Source of the DNA: Escarpia spicata
Lineage: Eukaryota > Annelida > Polychaeta > Sabellida > Siboglinidae
Reading direction: 5' to 3'
DNA length: 64,000 bases
Assembly: GCA_963995525.1 (NCBI GenBank)
Contig: OZ023210.1
Coordinates: 1,012,482 to 1,076,481 of the forward strand
In this document: piece after piece, positions 1 through 12,112 of the stretch
How the letters are laid out: each line of letters opens with the position of its first letter
Numbering within the stretch: the first letter of the stretch is position 1
Position numbers and translations under genes: made by a program
The notes under the pieces: model-generated
The model's database searches: none
The model's input: only the letters and a program-made list of their open reading frames with translations
Told to the model about the DNA's origin: nothing

Positions 1-1050
1 TTAACCAGTGTTCACTGTCTGGTCTACATCATTTATTACATTTCAAGAAGATGAGCAGTTAAAAAGGATAATCCCAGTTGTCACTTAACCAGCGTCTTTC
101 AGCACTGCACACCTTTCCAGCTACATTAAACAGCTCCGGATTACATATGCCCTTTGTATTGCATACACTTATGTGAGTGATAAAAGTCAGTACTCTTACG
201 TAACACATAACACTGCCAGGTGGGCCGACTGCCACACTCCCAGTGCATGTTATTCACTGACAGACACTGACTGGACAGTGGGACTATTCAAACAATTACC
301 TGTGCGTGTATCTGTATTTTGAAAAAGTAAATTAAACGGCGACTGTTTGCCTTCACGACGAAGGATTCCTGCGATACAGAGACAATAGAAGAAGACCTCT
401 ATTGGCAACATTAATGTAACTTCAATTTTACGTCACCCTGAAATGAAATACGACTGTACAGTAGCAGGTGCAGACAAATGGTTTGCACTTTACTCTAAAC
501 AGTGCCACCTATTTGTTTAATGATTACGCAAATGTAATGGTGTAAGTTTAATGATTAAACCAGTATAGCGTTTGAGTGGCAGCAAGGAGGCAAATAACGT
601 TTCCGCAATGGTAATTCCAGTAGAGAGCGAACATGAGACAGTCCGCGAAAATCACACAGCTGCTTCACGGTAAGAGCGGGCACTGGGTTAGTAGACGACA
701 CAAGGAAAACAACGCTGCATTGATCCGAAATGCTGCTGGGGTACGCCGTGAACGAACGATGACCCTAGTGAGCTTGTTGAACATGTTATCACAAAGTCCA
801 ACATGTGTCCCGGCATGTGCGTGGGCTCCGTGACATGTCATTCAACACCTTTACACAAGACGCACCACTCAGTTGAGAGTGAGGACTGAAGTCACCACCA
901 ATGAGGAGGTTTTATTGTGTGACAACTATTTCATTTACATGTTTGGCGAATTTATTAAGAATCGGCTAGACAGAGGTGATGGGAAGGCGATAAATGACGA
1001 TAACAAGCACATGTATCAGCCTTTGCGGTGATTTGACAAGATTGAGATGG
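1..1050. other. No gene recognised
   Basis: I see no convincing coding region here; the short open frames have no recognisable motif. Two short stretches, near 340-375 and 455-510, weakly resemble the 5' flank of the receptor genes (compare 14588-14740 and 61297-61460). They may be an eroded copy of that flank. Confidence 0.5.
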
Positions 1051-1054
1051 ATAT

Positions 1055-1135
1055 GGAGATTATAATAATAATAATGTATTTAGTAGGGGCTAAATCCCGC
1101 TTAACAGATCGATGCGCTCGATGTATAAAGAATTA
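1055..1135 (-). repeat. Short repeat with ATA-type tail, possible LINE/SINE 3' end
   Basis: An (ATA)n run at 1060-1075 is followed by a GC-richer stretch. Read on the minus strand this looks like a retroelement 3' end with an (ATT)n tail. It is too short to assign to a family. Confidence 0.25.
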
Positions 1136-1194
1136 AGTGTATAGTATTATTTTAAAAAGAGGCACACATAAATAAATAATTATATAAATATATC

Positions 1195-1227
1195 ATTATA
1201 TATATATATACATACATGTGTATATAT

Positions 1228-1273
<46 letters not shown>

Positions 1274-1405
1274 CATACTGCTGTCAAGTGTTAGTATTAT
1301 GGCATCAAAAAAATGCGGCCACTCAGAGGTACACAGTTTACTCGCTCTCTAGTATGATACATAAACACACACACACGCACGCACGCACGCACGCACACAC
1401 ACAAC
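1195..1405. repeat. (TA)n and (CA/CGCA)n microsatellites
   Basis: A TA-dinucleotide tract covers roughly 1195-1272. A CA tract with CGCA units covers roughly 1365-1402. The small open frames here only reflect the repeat. Confidence 0.9.
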
Positions 1406-1514
1406 AGCTCGTCCGAAATCAATGAAGCAGCAATACAACGTATGCCACTAACGGACATAAACATGTCGTTGGCAGAACCCATTACTACAGCAGAGATACT
1501 GAAAGACAACAATA

Positions 1515-2690
1515 TGCTCTCCAGTGAATGGCAATCATATTACTAATCTTTACAATGACATAAATAAAGAACTCCAAGTATTAGCCGACTGGTTTCATGC
1601 TAATAAGCTCTCATTAAATGTATCCAAATCAAAATAGATGTTGTTTTCTAGGTCACGACATCTACTTAGTGAACAAATAACTTTAAAAATGTCAGATCAG
1701 ATAATTCAGCCTACCCATTGTGTAAACATCCTAGGCCTTCTTTTTGAAACTTGACTGGTATGAACACATAAATGTCTGCAGAAAAAAACTTTCAAGTGCT
1801 CTATATGTTGTAAATAAAGTTAATCGCTTTCTTCCTGTATAAACCCTAAAGACGGTTTACTATGCATTAGTATATCCATATTTGACAGATAGAATAATCC
1901 TTTGGGGATCTACACATAAAAGCTACACAAAGAAATGATTAATTATGCAACATTTTTGAAAGGATATTTATGAAATAGAAATTGCGAAATTTATGTATAA
2001 TTATTGACATAACAATCTGTCAGTGTCGTTATCTCTAACCTGTGATATTCACAATCATGACACAAGGGAACTTAGACATATTCGTCCAATCAGCAGTTCT
2101 ACCCTACGATCATCAAATAGTTTATTATACAATGGGGCGATAGTATGGAATAATATGTCGCCTAGTATTCAAACTAAACCTACTGTTACCAACTTTGTAT
2201 CTTCTCTAAAGTATTGTGTCTTAAAACACTATGTCTATGAAGATACTACAACGTATTAAATGTGTTACCACTCTTGCGGTTTCTATTATTTGATTAGTCT
2301 TAAACGGTTTATGAAAATACTACTACATATTACATTGTTATTACTGGATTGTTCTTCTGCAATCTAGCACTAGTGTTGTATATATGTGAACAGAAAAAAC
2401 TGTTGTTCATTTTTGGGTCTACCAACCACGTCACTACAGTTACTTATAATTTATAGTAGTGTATTAACTGTCTGCTTGTAGTTATAAATTGCACGTTGTA
2501 TCTACAACAATGCTACATTACCGTTATCAGTGGTTGGCAGCCACCAGTGATTCAAGTTATATTGTTTCCTGTTATAACATTGTATATCTACTGGTAACAG
2601 CCTTGAATTGTAAAGTTTGTATACGCTTTGTGTTTAATTTATCTTCTGTATTATACAATTCCGAAATAAACCTACCTACCTACCTACCAT
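1515..2690 (+). pseudogene. LINE-A copy 1, 5'-truncated non-LTR retrotransposon relic
   Basis: Across several frames this reads as the C-terminal half of a LINE reverse transcriptase. The thumb-region pattern 'LADWFHANKLSLNVSKSK' lies near 1580-1635, with stop codons and frameshifts after it. The last open stretch, 2023-2259 (78 codons), carries the usual LINE C-terminal tail: an 'HNHDTREL' region followed by 'GAIVWNNMSPSIQ', the counterpart of the common 'xxLWNxLPxxI'. A 3' UTR of about 430 bp ends with AATAAA and a (CCTA)n tail at 2671-2690. The copy lacks the endonuclease and most of the RT, so it is dead on arrival. The clade is not firmly assigned; it looks jockey/CR1-like. Confidence 0.8.
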
Positions 2691-4445
2691 TGGTAAAGCC
2701 CCAGGAGCTGATGCTATCCCAGCAGATAAAACCGCTGGCCCATGTCATGCTGAAGAGCTCACAGCACCCTTCCATGCCATGTGGTCTGCAGAAGTGATCC
2801 CTCGGGAGCTGAAGGACGCCTCTATTGTGCATGTGTACACGAGAAAGGGCAGTCGTCAAGCATGCGACAACTACCGTTGGATATCCCTGTTGTCTATCGA
2901 TAGAAAGGTCCTTGCCCGCGTAGCCTTGAATCACCTGATTGTCCACCTGGAGCAAAGCCATCTTCTTCCGGAGAGCCAGTGTGACTCCAAAGCAGGCAGA
3001 TGCACAGTCGACATGATTTTCGCAGCTCGCCAACTGCAAGAAACATGCCAGGAGCAGAACCGCGACCTCTACACCATTTTTATCGATCTGACTAAAACCT
3101 TCGACACGGTGAACCGAGAGGGCCTCTGGAAAATAATGGCAACGTTTGGTTGTCCTGACAAGTTCATCATCATGGGCAGACAGTTTTATGAGGGCATGCA
3201 AGCTGAGGGTTTGAATGATTGTGACGTCTGCGCTGCTTTTCCAGCCAGTAACTGCTTAAAACAAGGGTGTGTGCTGGCACCTACTCTGTTCAGCATGATG
3301 TTTATAACCATGTTGTTCAACGCCTTCAGAGAGAATGATGATGTCGTATAGATCAACTATCGAACTGACGAAGGGATATTTAACTTGAGAGAACACTTCA
3401 AGCAAAGACAAAGGTAGCAAAGACAAAGGTACCGCAGGATGTGATGCGTGATATTACTTCGCTAATGACTGCGCTCTCATAAGCGAATCTGCGCAACAAA
3501 TGCACAATAACATTGAACGATTATCCATATGCCTGTGACAACTTCGGCCTTACCATTAGAACGAAGAAACCCGAAGTTATGCATCTGCCAGCTCCCTACA
3601 AGCAGTACGTGGAACCAACCGGAAATCACTGTGAAGTGACTGAAACTGGAAGTGGTGGACAAGTACCATTGCTTACGTAGCATCCTCTCCAGAGTTGTCC
3701 ACGTTGATAACGAGATCCACTGCCGCATTTCGAAAGCAAGTGTTCCGTTTGGAAGACTGCAAGCGTGAGTGTGGGAACGAAGAGGAATAACCAACAAAAC
3801 TGAAAGTGTACCGCTCTGTTGTGCTACCTACATTACTCTACGCCTGCGAAAGTTGGACTGTCTACCAGGCAAGCTGATCCAATTCCACATGACTTGTCTT
3901 CGCTACTTGCTAAGAATCCGATGGCATGAACGAGTCCCAGACACAAAGGTCCTTAAACAAAACAGTGTGCCACGAATCCACACACTCCCCGGGAAGGCTC
4001 AGTTGCGATGGGCTGGACATCTAGCTCGCACGCCTGATCAGCTCCTACCGAAATGAGTCTTCTTCGACGAACTGGTGGAAGGTCGATGGAAGCGGGTCCG
4101 ACCAAAGCTTCATTTCAGAGATACTCTTAAGAACTCCCTAAAGATCTTCTGAATTGAACCAATCCTCAGGGAAAATGATGCAGGAAACCGTCCTTCCTGG
4201 AAAGATGCAACCTCATTCGAGAATCAGCGTGTCGAAGCAGCCAGAACCAAGCTTGAGGGTCGCAAAGCGAGAACAGCAATTACATCAAATGCCTGCTCCA
4301 TTTGTGAGCGAAACCTGTAGAAATACAGCCACATGTGTAATGTACTCACGCCTACAGGTGCGCGTCACTAGTCTGGCGGCATTGCTCTACACTCGCTGCA
4401 AGCAGAAAGCGAGCTGTCTAGGATTGAGGTTGAGGAAGAGTGAGT
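2690..4445 (+). pseudogene. LINE-B relic: reverse transcriptase to C-terminal Cys region
   Basis: The relic opens at 'GKAPGADAIPA', the start of the RT fingers in a widespread endonuclease-RT family. It continues openly through 2779-3351 with 'DNYRWISLLSIDRKVLARV', 'FIDLTKTFDTVNREGL' (motif A region) and 'KQGCVLAPTLFSMMF' (motif B). Frameshifts follow. The YADD box survives only as 'FAND' near 3455, so the catalytic aspartate pair is damaged. The region 3769-4056 has the thumb/connection pattern 'LTCLRYLLRIRWHERVPDT' and 'AQLRWAGHLAR'. Near 4290-4330 the family's C-terminal Cys-rich motif ('ACSICERTC') is recognisable. The copy is 5'-truncated, with no endonuclease. Its left edge sits exactly at the (CCTA)n tail of LINE-A. 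Confidence 0.85.
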
Positions 4446-5220
4446 TACAATACTTTTTGCTGCTTCAGCTATGCAATAGTGCCGTACTAATGACAGTCTG
4501 TAAAGATGATAGTTGCATACAGCACCCACAGCAGTCACGTGATGTGCCATTTTCAAATGTTGGTACATGTGAACTCCTTAATTTCGTATGCGATCTGCAT
4601 TGAAATCGTATCGTCTCCAATGCACAACTGTAGAAAATCAATTAGTCGGCTAATACCATAACAATAATTACATGGAAGAGTAATTTATGGCGTATTGACT
4701 CACCGGTTAAACCAGCAAGAATTGCAATCAGAGGTTGTAACCATACACGAGTGATTAGTAATTGCACACTGTTATCAATTCAACTACGTGGCCGAGTTAA
4801 TTAGCTACCGCCTCGTCAACAGAACTTTACGATCAACCTTGCTGCCAGAATGTTTCTACGCACAGGCTTCACAGCCTCTCACCGATCGCAGTTTCGCTCT
4901 TTCGTCAGCCGTTTTATGAAACAGTTTGCAACCTTCGCCCAGGACAGTAGCATCACTAGAAGTGTTTAAAATATGTTAATACTCACTTTTATAAACAATG
5001 TTTTAAATAATTCTCCGGTGAGGACATGTTATGTGCGTTCGTTAGAAATTATATTTTAGTTGGTCATTCTGTTAATGGCGCTTGTAGCAGTGACTGTAGC
5101 AGTGACTGTAGTTAAACCAGTTTTAAGAATAGTTTCGTATATTTTGTTTACCAGTTTGTATTATATTTTATTTGTTTTAGTTACTATATTTAAGGTATTG
5201 CTATATAATTGTGTGTAAAT
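4446..5220. other. No gene recognised
   Basis: This is moderately AT-rich sequence without coding signal or a recognisable element. A short direct duplication ('gtagcagtgactgta' repeated) occurs near 5082-5115. Confidence 0.5.
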
Positions 5221-5221
5221 G

Positions 5222-5336
5222 AATGTATGAATATATATGTATGTATGTAAGTATGTATGTATGTACGTATGTATGTATGTACGTTTATGTGTATGTATGT
5301 GTGTATGTATGTATCTTTGTATGTATGTATGTACAC
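5222..5336. repeat. (GTAT)n microsatellite
   Basis: Imperfect GTAT/GTAC tetranucleotides run through this stretch. The HTYI-type ORF on the minus strand comes from the repeat. Confidence 0.9.
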
Positions 5337-5900
5337 TAGAGTGGCAACATTTTACATGACGAGACTTTTTTTTCAAACATAAACCATTCATATGGGCTAA
5401 AAGGTGAGGTTGGCTGAAAAAACAATTGTGGTAAAATTTCTGAAAAATCCATTTAGAGGAAGAAACGTCTCAAAGCACCCGAAAATTTTGTAAAAGCACG
5501 AAATAGGGATACATTTTAAAACGCGATATATCAATATCTACTTAATCTATTTTAATAAAATTGTTACTGTGTTCTAATTTCTATTCACAATAATTATGTC
5601 AAGACAATAGAACAATCAATCAGGTTATAAGTATAAATCACCTACAATTGTGAAAATTAGAGACAAATGTAAGATTTTGTTCATTTTAGAAAACACAGTA
5701 ATCTTTCATAACTGAATACATTATAATTGACTACATTATGTAGATAATTTATATTCATTGTAAATCACGTAATATTTTGTTATATTACACTTAGGCCATT
5801 TGGTATTATGTTGCAAGTTACACACCACAATTTAAGCAGGCAGATATTTTGTAAGTAAGCTCTGATTAATGTCGCGTAAGCAGTAACTGTTGTCGTTCAT
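5337..5900. other. AT-rich spacer, no gene recognised
   Basis: This stretch has many stops in all frames. I see no recognised repeat ends or coding motif. Confidence 0.5.
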
Positions 5901-6055
5901 GTAGCCATGTCGGATGCGCAGCTTCGTACTAGAACCTCGTTCGTTGCACTGGTGCTGGTGTAGCCATGTCGGATGCGCCGCTTCGTACTAGAACCTCGTT
6001 CATTGCACTGGTGCTGATGTAGCCATGTCGGATGCGCCGCTTCGTACTAGAACCT
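5901..6055 (+). repeat. 59-bp tandem repeat, about 2.6 copies
   Basis: Units begin at 5901, 5960 and 6019 with 'gtagccatgtcggatgcg'. Copies 1 and 2 differ at about four positions. The third unit is partial and breaks off at 6055, exactly where the transposase-like ORF homology begins. Confidence 0.9.
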
Positions 6056-6059
6056 GAAC

Positions 6060-7015
6060 CAACTGTCCACGGTTGGAGAAGTTCTGCGGCGAGTTTTCTA
6101 CGACTTGATAAAGAAGAAACAGACGCTGCCTGCAAGCTGCAACAATGCGGTAGGTGAAGTGCTGCGACTTTGGCATCGGGCTAACATTCCGACGACGCAG
6201 AACCCGAATGCTGTCGATAAGCTTAAGGAACTCTACCAGCAACATGTAAACGCATGCAAGAACAAACACAAGCGCAATAAGAGTCAAGCTGAGCTGGAAA
6301 CTGAGTTTGGCAGCCAATTGCTGGAACCGTTTGATGTGGCACATGCAGAGGGTGATCAGCTGATCCGCATTGCTCGTGATGTGGAGTTTCTGCAAGATCA
6401 ACGAAGTGAGAAGATGGTGATGGCTGGGGAGGACAAGCCTTTCAAAGTGAAAGAGCAGAAACGACAAAAGTAAAAATTCGACAAATATCACCAGAAACAT
6501 CTGATGTATCTGGATCATCGCAGTCTTCTGAGCCGGCCGAACCAGTTCCCTAAACCAAGAAGGTAGCACGGCACTGTCTTGTTGATGACCCGTTGTTTGT
6601 CGCTAGCTTGGACAGAACACAAACAACATCACGTCAAGCGATGCATATTGTGAAACCTTCATTGATGGCTGCTGGCGTTGATGTGTCAAAATTCACACTG
6701 TATAGAACATCACTCGACACAGCACGTAGAGATGGCCGCGTCGCCATCGCACAGGCCATTAGAGAGCATTTCCACCCGGATGTAACTCTCGTCGCACATT
6801 TCGAAGGAAAATTGTTACCTAACAGTGAAAAATCACATCGCATGTCCATCGTAGTGTCAGGGAAAGAGGTCGAAAGGTTGCTCGGCATTTCACGAATTTC
6901 ATGTGGCACCGGAGCGAAGATGGCCAACGCTGTCGGCCAGTTTCTGCAGGATTGGGAGGGCGTTGGCGAGCACGTGGCAGGACTGTGCTTTTTTAAGTGT
7001 TTTATTTGCAGGTGA
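6060..7015 (+). pseudogene. Broken ORF of an uncharacterised transposase-like (possibly hAT-like) invertebrate repeat family
   Basis: Two open stretches in different frames belong to one protein. The first, 6063-6473, reads 'LRRVFYDLIKKKQTL', then 'LWHRANIPT', 'VDKLKELY' and 'FDVAHAEGDQLIRI'. The second, about 6474-7015, has one in-frame stop near 6551, then 'REHFHPDVTLVAHFEGKLL', 'VVSGKEVERLLGI' and 'SCGTGAKMANAVGQFL'. From memory this order (IPT..DKLEKLY..FDIAHADAL..HWDGKLL..LVSG..LLG..SSGTG) occurs in a repetitive, unnamed invertebrate protein family whose next segment is a 'CFDTTASNTG' motif. Here the sequence breaks at 'GLCFF', just before that motif. The aspartate expected in 'DGKLL' is Glu. 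At least one frameshift and the 3' truncation make it non-functional. The hAT affinity is an inference. Confidence 0.6.
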
Positions 7016-7204
7016 TTAGGTCTAATAGATCTGAAAACGCGTGATAAAGATCCCTTCGCACTTCGCTGAAGATAGTGCTCTACTTTGGGGTTAACTCTTC
7101 CCGGCGTTCAAATTAGCCGTACCATGATTTTGTTCACTTGCATGCAGCTAATGTTAGCGAATTTACCGTACAACTTGTCCACCCACTCGCACGCAACAGT
7201 GTTA

Positions 7205-8415
7205 TACTTAGGAAGACATCACTAAGTGGGTAGATGAGGGATCACCAGTAGGTATATTTTCAAAAAAAGCTTTCGACAAAGTACCACATCAAAGATTACT
7301 GCTTAAACTAAAGGCCAACGGGATAGGAAATGGTATAATAAACTGGATAAAAAATGGCTGATTGACAGAAGACAACGTGTAGTCGTTGATGGGGAGGCTT
7401 CAAACTGGAAATCAGTATTGAGTGGGGTACTACAGGTACACTAGGACCTATATTATTATTAATATATATCAACGATTTGGATGATGATATAACAAGCAAG
7501 GTGTTGAAATCTGCGGATGATACAAAAGTGTTTAGAAGGATTAAAAGTGATGGAAATAGACAGCATTTACAAGATGATCTTGACATGTTGATCAACTGGT
7601 CTGAAAAGTGGAAAATGCTGTTTAATTTTGGGAAATGTAAATGCTTCCACATAGGACATGGGAACGAAGAGGTAGAATATACAATGGGGGGTACTGTACT
7701 TAGTACTACTGTAAAGGAAAAGGACTTAGGGTTGACCATTAGTGCTGATTGAAAGGTTTCAGAGCAGTGCGGAATTGCAGCTTCAAAGGGAAATCAAATC
7801 CTTGGATTAATTAGGCGAAATATAGCGTATAAGGAAAACAACTAATAATACCGCTGTACAAAACAATAGTGAGGCTTCATTAAAAATATTGTATACAAGC
7901 GTGGAGGCCATATCGCAAGAAGGACATATATATACTAGAAAGAGTACAGAGGAGAGCGACTAAAATGATACTAAAACTGAGGGATCTTAGTTATGAAATT
8001 CGCCTAAAAGAATGTGGTTTAACAACACTAGAAACCAGGAGATTGAGAGGAGATCAGACAGAAGTGTTTAAGATAATAAATGGTTATGAAAATAATGATA
8101 GAAATATTTTTTTCTCAAGAAATATATAAGGACTAGAGGACATGAAGTTATATTGGCAAAGTAGCAGTGTAGATTAGATATAAGAAACTTCTCATTTTCA
8201 CAGAGGACTGTAAATGAATGGAACAGTTTATCTGCTGATTGTGTGGTTGCTAGTAGCGTGAATATGTTTAAAAATAAAATCGACACATACCTCAGAAGGG
8301 CGGGATACACATAGATAAAAGGGTTGGACTCTCGATAAGCCAAAGGGCTTCCTTGTCCACCTGCCACCTAGAGGGATTTCTCTGTGTGGCAATCTTGTTA
8401 AATCTTGTTAAGACG
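7205..8415 (+). pseudogene. LINE-C copy 1 (CR1/L2-like), 5'-truncated
   Basis: This is the same family as the large minus-strand element at 37624-42377. RT begins at 'DITKWVDEGSP' and runs through 'KKAFDKVPHQRLLLKL', 'INWIK.WLIDRRQR' and 'DGEASNWKSVLSGV'. It continues with the open piece 7477-7752 (ADDTKVFRRIKS, KWKMLFNFGKCKCFH, VLSTTVKEKDLGLTI), then 'YKTIVRLH', 'LERVQRRATKMI' and 'RRLRGDQTEVFKI'. Several stops and frameshifts are present, and the 'PQGS' loop is garbled. The 3' end carries the family tail, repeats of 'AATCTTGTT' near 8386-8412. Only the C-terminal 60% of RT is present. Confidence 0.9.
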
Positions 8416-9244
8416 ACTAACACATGGGATAAGTCGATGAAACGCTTTGGTGTAAGCAATATATGTTCATAGTACCAAACGCATTTGAATCAGGAATCAT
8501 GGTCACTCGACGACATGTTATATTGAAATTGAACGGGTATCGCCATCGATTTATCTGAGCTGGTATCACTACGCTGTGACTTGGGTGATCATTCCCGTTC
8601 TGTAGTCATCAGTCATCTCGCACAATACACAGAAACATGTTTTATCACAATGGAATTGGAAGGTTAGTTGATATGACAGTAGATCAAGTGAGTGCATTCG
8701 AATAGTAACGTTAGTCAATTAAATTATCAAAAACACAGCTTAATAATGCTAACTCAACGCGACAGGTGACGGTACCCAAGTGAGTTTGCTTCCAGATTGA
8801 AATGTTTTGATCATAGTAATGCAAAAACACAGCTTTCCAGCCTTCTAGTTTGAAACACGAACACCCATCACACAATTAATTATCATGTCTTACCCGTAGC
8901 AACGTATTTTACTCGTATGAGATACTTTGAAGATATATATGGACTACAATTGTTACGCTCATCGACAAACTCTATTTGAATTATTGGGCTATCATCTTTA
9001 TCGCTCAATCGTGATGCTTGTTGACGATAAACGTGGACACATTTGTCTCGTAACGTCAGCTGTTCGTCGTGTGAATCTAATCACACGGAACTTTCCGTAG
9101 AAATATATTTCACACACATCACATTTTGATAGATTGTATAAATGTGTTTGTTCACAATGATGGAATTACACAAACAGGAGTATTTCTTGACGCAATCATT
9201 CTTTATTTATTATTATTATACGACTAGTTTCGCTACTGAAACAT
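8416..9244. other. No gene recognised; faint similarity to the 14.3-kb region
   Basis: No coding signal is visible. A stretch near 8855-8890 resembles 14365-14395 ('cgaacacc..atcac..caat'), hinting at an old duplication of sequence upstream of receptor gene 1. The similarity is weak. Confidence 0.35.
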
Positions 9245-9860
9245 CACGATATTAAAAATAAATCTAGTATTACCAGTTTTGTGTCTTCTTTAAAGTCATG
9301 TGTGTTAAAACGCTATGTTTATGAAGATACTACGCCATATTAAATGTGCTATCACTTGTTATTGTTTTTTGGTTAATATTATTAGTCTCAAACGGTTTTA
9401 AGAACAAATATATACTACATATTAAGGTTTTATTATTGGATATGTTCATCTGGAATTAAATCATTCTTGCCGTATATATGTGACGAAAAAACAATAATTT
9501 CACAATAATCTTTCTTCATTTCTTATCAACCGACCATGTCACAATTGTTACTTAGTAATTATGATAAGGTATTAATTGTTCATTTATAGTTATTGTTTGC
9601 ACGCTGTATCTACAACAATCAGACTACCATTTTCAGCGGATGGCAGCGACCAGTTACTCAGCTTATTTTTCTTTATCAAACCATTGTATACGCATATAAA
9701 CTGGTACGAGATTTGGCTCTGCTGCCTACCACGAATTAATATACGAATAATATTGCATATTATTCGTTATTCATTTATTGTTTGTATTTTTTGTATTATT
9801 CAATTCCGAAATAAAACACATATTCATTCATTCATTTATTCATTCATTCATTCGTTCATT
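9245..9860 (+). pseudogene. LINE-A copy 2, 3' end only
   Basis: Positions 9262-9350 match the end of the LINE-A reading frame and 3' UTR at 2185-2270. The far end, with 'aattccgaaataaa', matches 2660-2675. The tail here is (ATTC)n at 9820-9860 rather than (CCTA)n. The copy is truncated to about 0.6 kb, which is normal for LINEs primed from the 3' end. Confidence 0.8.
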
Positions 9861-11037
9861 TCCGTTCCTTCATGGTGCATCACGTTCACCTGTTGGATAT
9901 GCGTGATCACCCACATATATACTGTTAATTTACAAGTGATGACCTTTCCGTAAATGCAGCCGAACTTTGCAGGTTTGAAATTATTCTCAGTTCTTTCTCA
10001 TGTGAGCTGTTTGGGTGGACGTACTTCTAAGTGCGAGCCCTACCCGTACTTCTAGGTTCGGTCTTGTTATTACAAAAGCTGCGAGGTTGGCGTGCGTCAA
10101 CTGAGGTCGTAGGACAACAATGTGCTGGCACCATCACCAGTTGCTTGAGTGTTAATTTATTGGCTGTGTTGTGGCAACTACACTTTAAACTTTTCTCAAT
10201 GCTAATGGCGAACACTGACGGTAAAATACTCATCATCCAGTCATCGTGTGCCGACTATCTACCGAGTTGAGGATAAGCTTGCTGTGACCATAGTGATACT
10301 CCTTTAATGATGAAGAGAGTGACGTTTCAACTCCGAGACTAGCGTGTGACAATGCAGTAGGATCCGTACTGCACAAGCAAATGTGATCAAATTGCCATGT
10401 CCACCTCCTCTTTTTCAGGGTGAGGCAGATATGTTGTTGATTCGTTGTTTGGTGGAGTCTTGTGTTGCAAATGGTCTCGGGCCAGTAAACTTTCATTATC
10501 TTCCTTAGGCAGGTGTTGTGGACGCTGGAGAGTCTATTGGTGTCTTGTTAACGCATTTACCTTGATCTATTTTTCGCCTTTGATACGATTGTCTATACCA
10601 TTATCATTAACCGTTGTCTTTGTAATATGGTGTATCTGACATAATTATGAGTTAGTTTTCTTCACATCTAGCAGATAGACAGTGAATGAATATTGGGAAT
10701 TATCTTGATATACACTCCCTATTTCATGTGTTGTTTCTCGGGATTGTGAACTTGAAATGCTCTCAACGTAATCCCATTGAGCTTTGTTATAAAGTGTCAC
10801 AATTTGAGTTACCAAATTCATGCATGCAGGCGACGTACATATCTACATTTCTCTGTTTACTCCTGATAATAATTGTTCAATATATCAGCTTAGAAAATTA
10901 CACTTTCCACTGGACGACTTACACTAGATTGAAGCTAAATGTTGCAAAAAAACGAGTTTAGATTATCGGCATAAAGAGGGACTGTCGGGAGAATTAAATA
11001 AGTTATCTTATTGACGATAATTTCAACTTCAGAGGGC
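9861..11037. other. No gene recognised
   Basis: Open frames of 60-90 codons on both strands (10031-10270, 10445-10639, 10686-10961) lack motifs and are of chance length. The stretch 10240-10360 has faint similarity to 14050-14175 ('ccgagttgagga', then 'caatgcagta.gat'). Confidence 0.45.
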
Positions 11038-11044
11038 TTACTTT

Positions 11045-11359
11045 GTATACATATGTACACACATACATACATACATATGAACATATGTGCATACGTACAT
11101 GCGTACATGTGTGCATACATGCATATGTGCATACATATATACACACATGCATGCATGCATGTATGCATTCATACACGCATACACGCATTCACGAATGCAC
11201 GCGCACACGCATACACGCGTACGCACGTACGCACGTACGCACGTACGCACGTACGCACGTACGCACGTACGCACGTACGCACGTACGCACGTACGCACAT
11301 ACGCACATACGCACATACACACATACACACATACATGCATACATACATACATACATACA

Positions 11360-11390
<31 letters not shown>

Positions 11391-11393
11391 GCT
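11045..11393. repeat. Compound microsatellite (CATA)n, (ACGCACGT)n, (CATA)n
   Basis: CATA-type repeats at 11055-11180 pass into near-perfect ACGCACGT octamers at about 11222-11297, then ACACAT and CATA repeats to 11390. This block abuts the interspersed unit beginning near 11393. Copies 2 and 3 of the unit are also preceded directly by CA/CATA repeats. Confidence 0.95.
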
Positions 11394-12112
11394 AGCTCTG
11401 TTGATGTTAGATTGCTAAAACATTATCTTAGAGGCTAGTGGATATTTGACCGGCCATGTATATGTGAATTAACAATAACTTAGTACTAAACTTTCTTTGA
11501 TAATGTGTAATTGATTTTGTGTTTGTAATGCACGATTTTAGTATTCACGTACTATGTATTGTTGACGAGAATCTCTCACATGCGCTGAAGGTAGGCCTCC
11601 CTTATGTCATAATATAATACAATTCAACTGTCACGTACGCCTTTTTTGTATGTCGACTGAAATAAATCAATGATCATAACCGTGTGTTTCATTATATGAT
11701 ACTACGGTACATGCAACCTTTAGTGTGATTACTGTCATTTATTTTTAAATGTCACTAGCTCCCATTTTGCCGTTTCGCGGCAGCTTGCTCGCCGTCTGAG
11801 CATCATTGGTATATTTGTCGTGTTGCGAGATGTGTGAGGCCGCGATAGCGGACATTGGAGAACACGGCTAATGCCGAAGACAGTCAGACACTTACAGCAA
11901 TATAAGCAATACGTCGTACAAATGATGTAGAGAAGACATCAACAACATGGTTTATTCATCTCGTCAGTCGTATGCTCCAAATGTTATTCTCCTAATAATG
12001 CTGCTTTTTTATTGGCAAACATCAATATGTTTGCGGCAAGAAGTTAGTAAGAGAACGGGTTTAATACCTACTCAAGAAAATCTACATTGCATCGTGACGT
12101 GATGAATAGCAG
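11393..12112 (+). repeat. Interspersed unit copy 1, uninterrupted (empty sites)
   Basis: The unit starts 'gttagattgctaaaacatta' and includes 'gagaatctctcacatgcgct', 'tcgactgaaataaatcaatg', 'gccgtttcgcggcag' and 'ttattctcctaataatgctg'. It ends near 'gcagcaacgaagcaat'. The same blocks recur in the same order at 33672-43496 and 45357-49311. There LINE-D sits at the point equivalent to about 11623 and LINE-E at about 11975. Neither insertion is present here. The nature of the unit is unknown: it has no coding content or obvious terminal inverted repeats. Confidence 0.85.

Noticed and set aside
633..833. 66-codon ORF as a gene
   Set aside because: Chance length, no motif, and no similarity to anything else in the window.
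3477..3797. 106-codon minus-strand ORF as a gene
   Set aside because: It is opposite LINE-B, whose plus-strand RT homology continues through this stretch in broken frames.
11011..11438. Overlapping ORFs of Tyr/Thr/His or Val/Cys repeats (also at 33258-33695, 43800-44303, 44923-45404, 45721-46215, 57726-57992)
   Set aside because: They are products of CA, CATA and CACG microsatellites on both strands, without coding signal.
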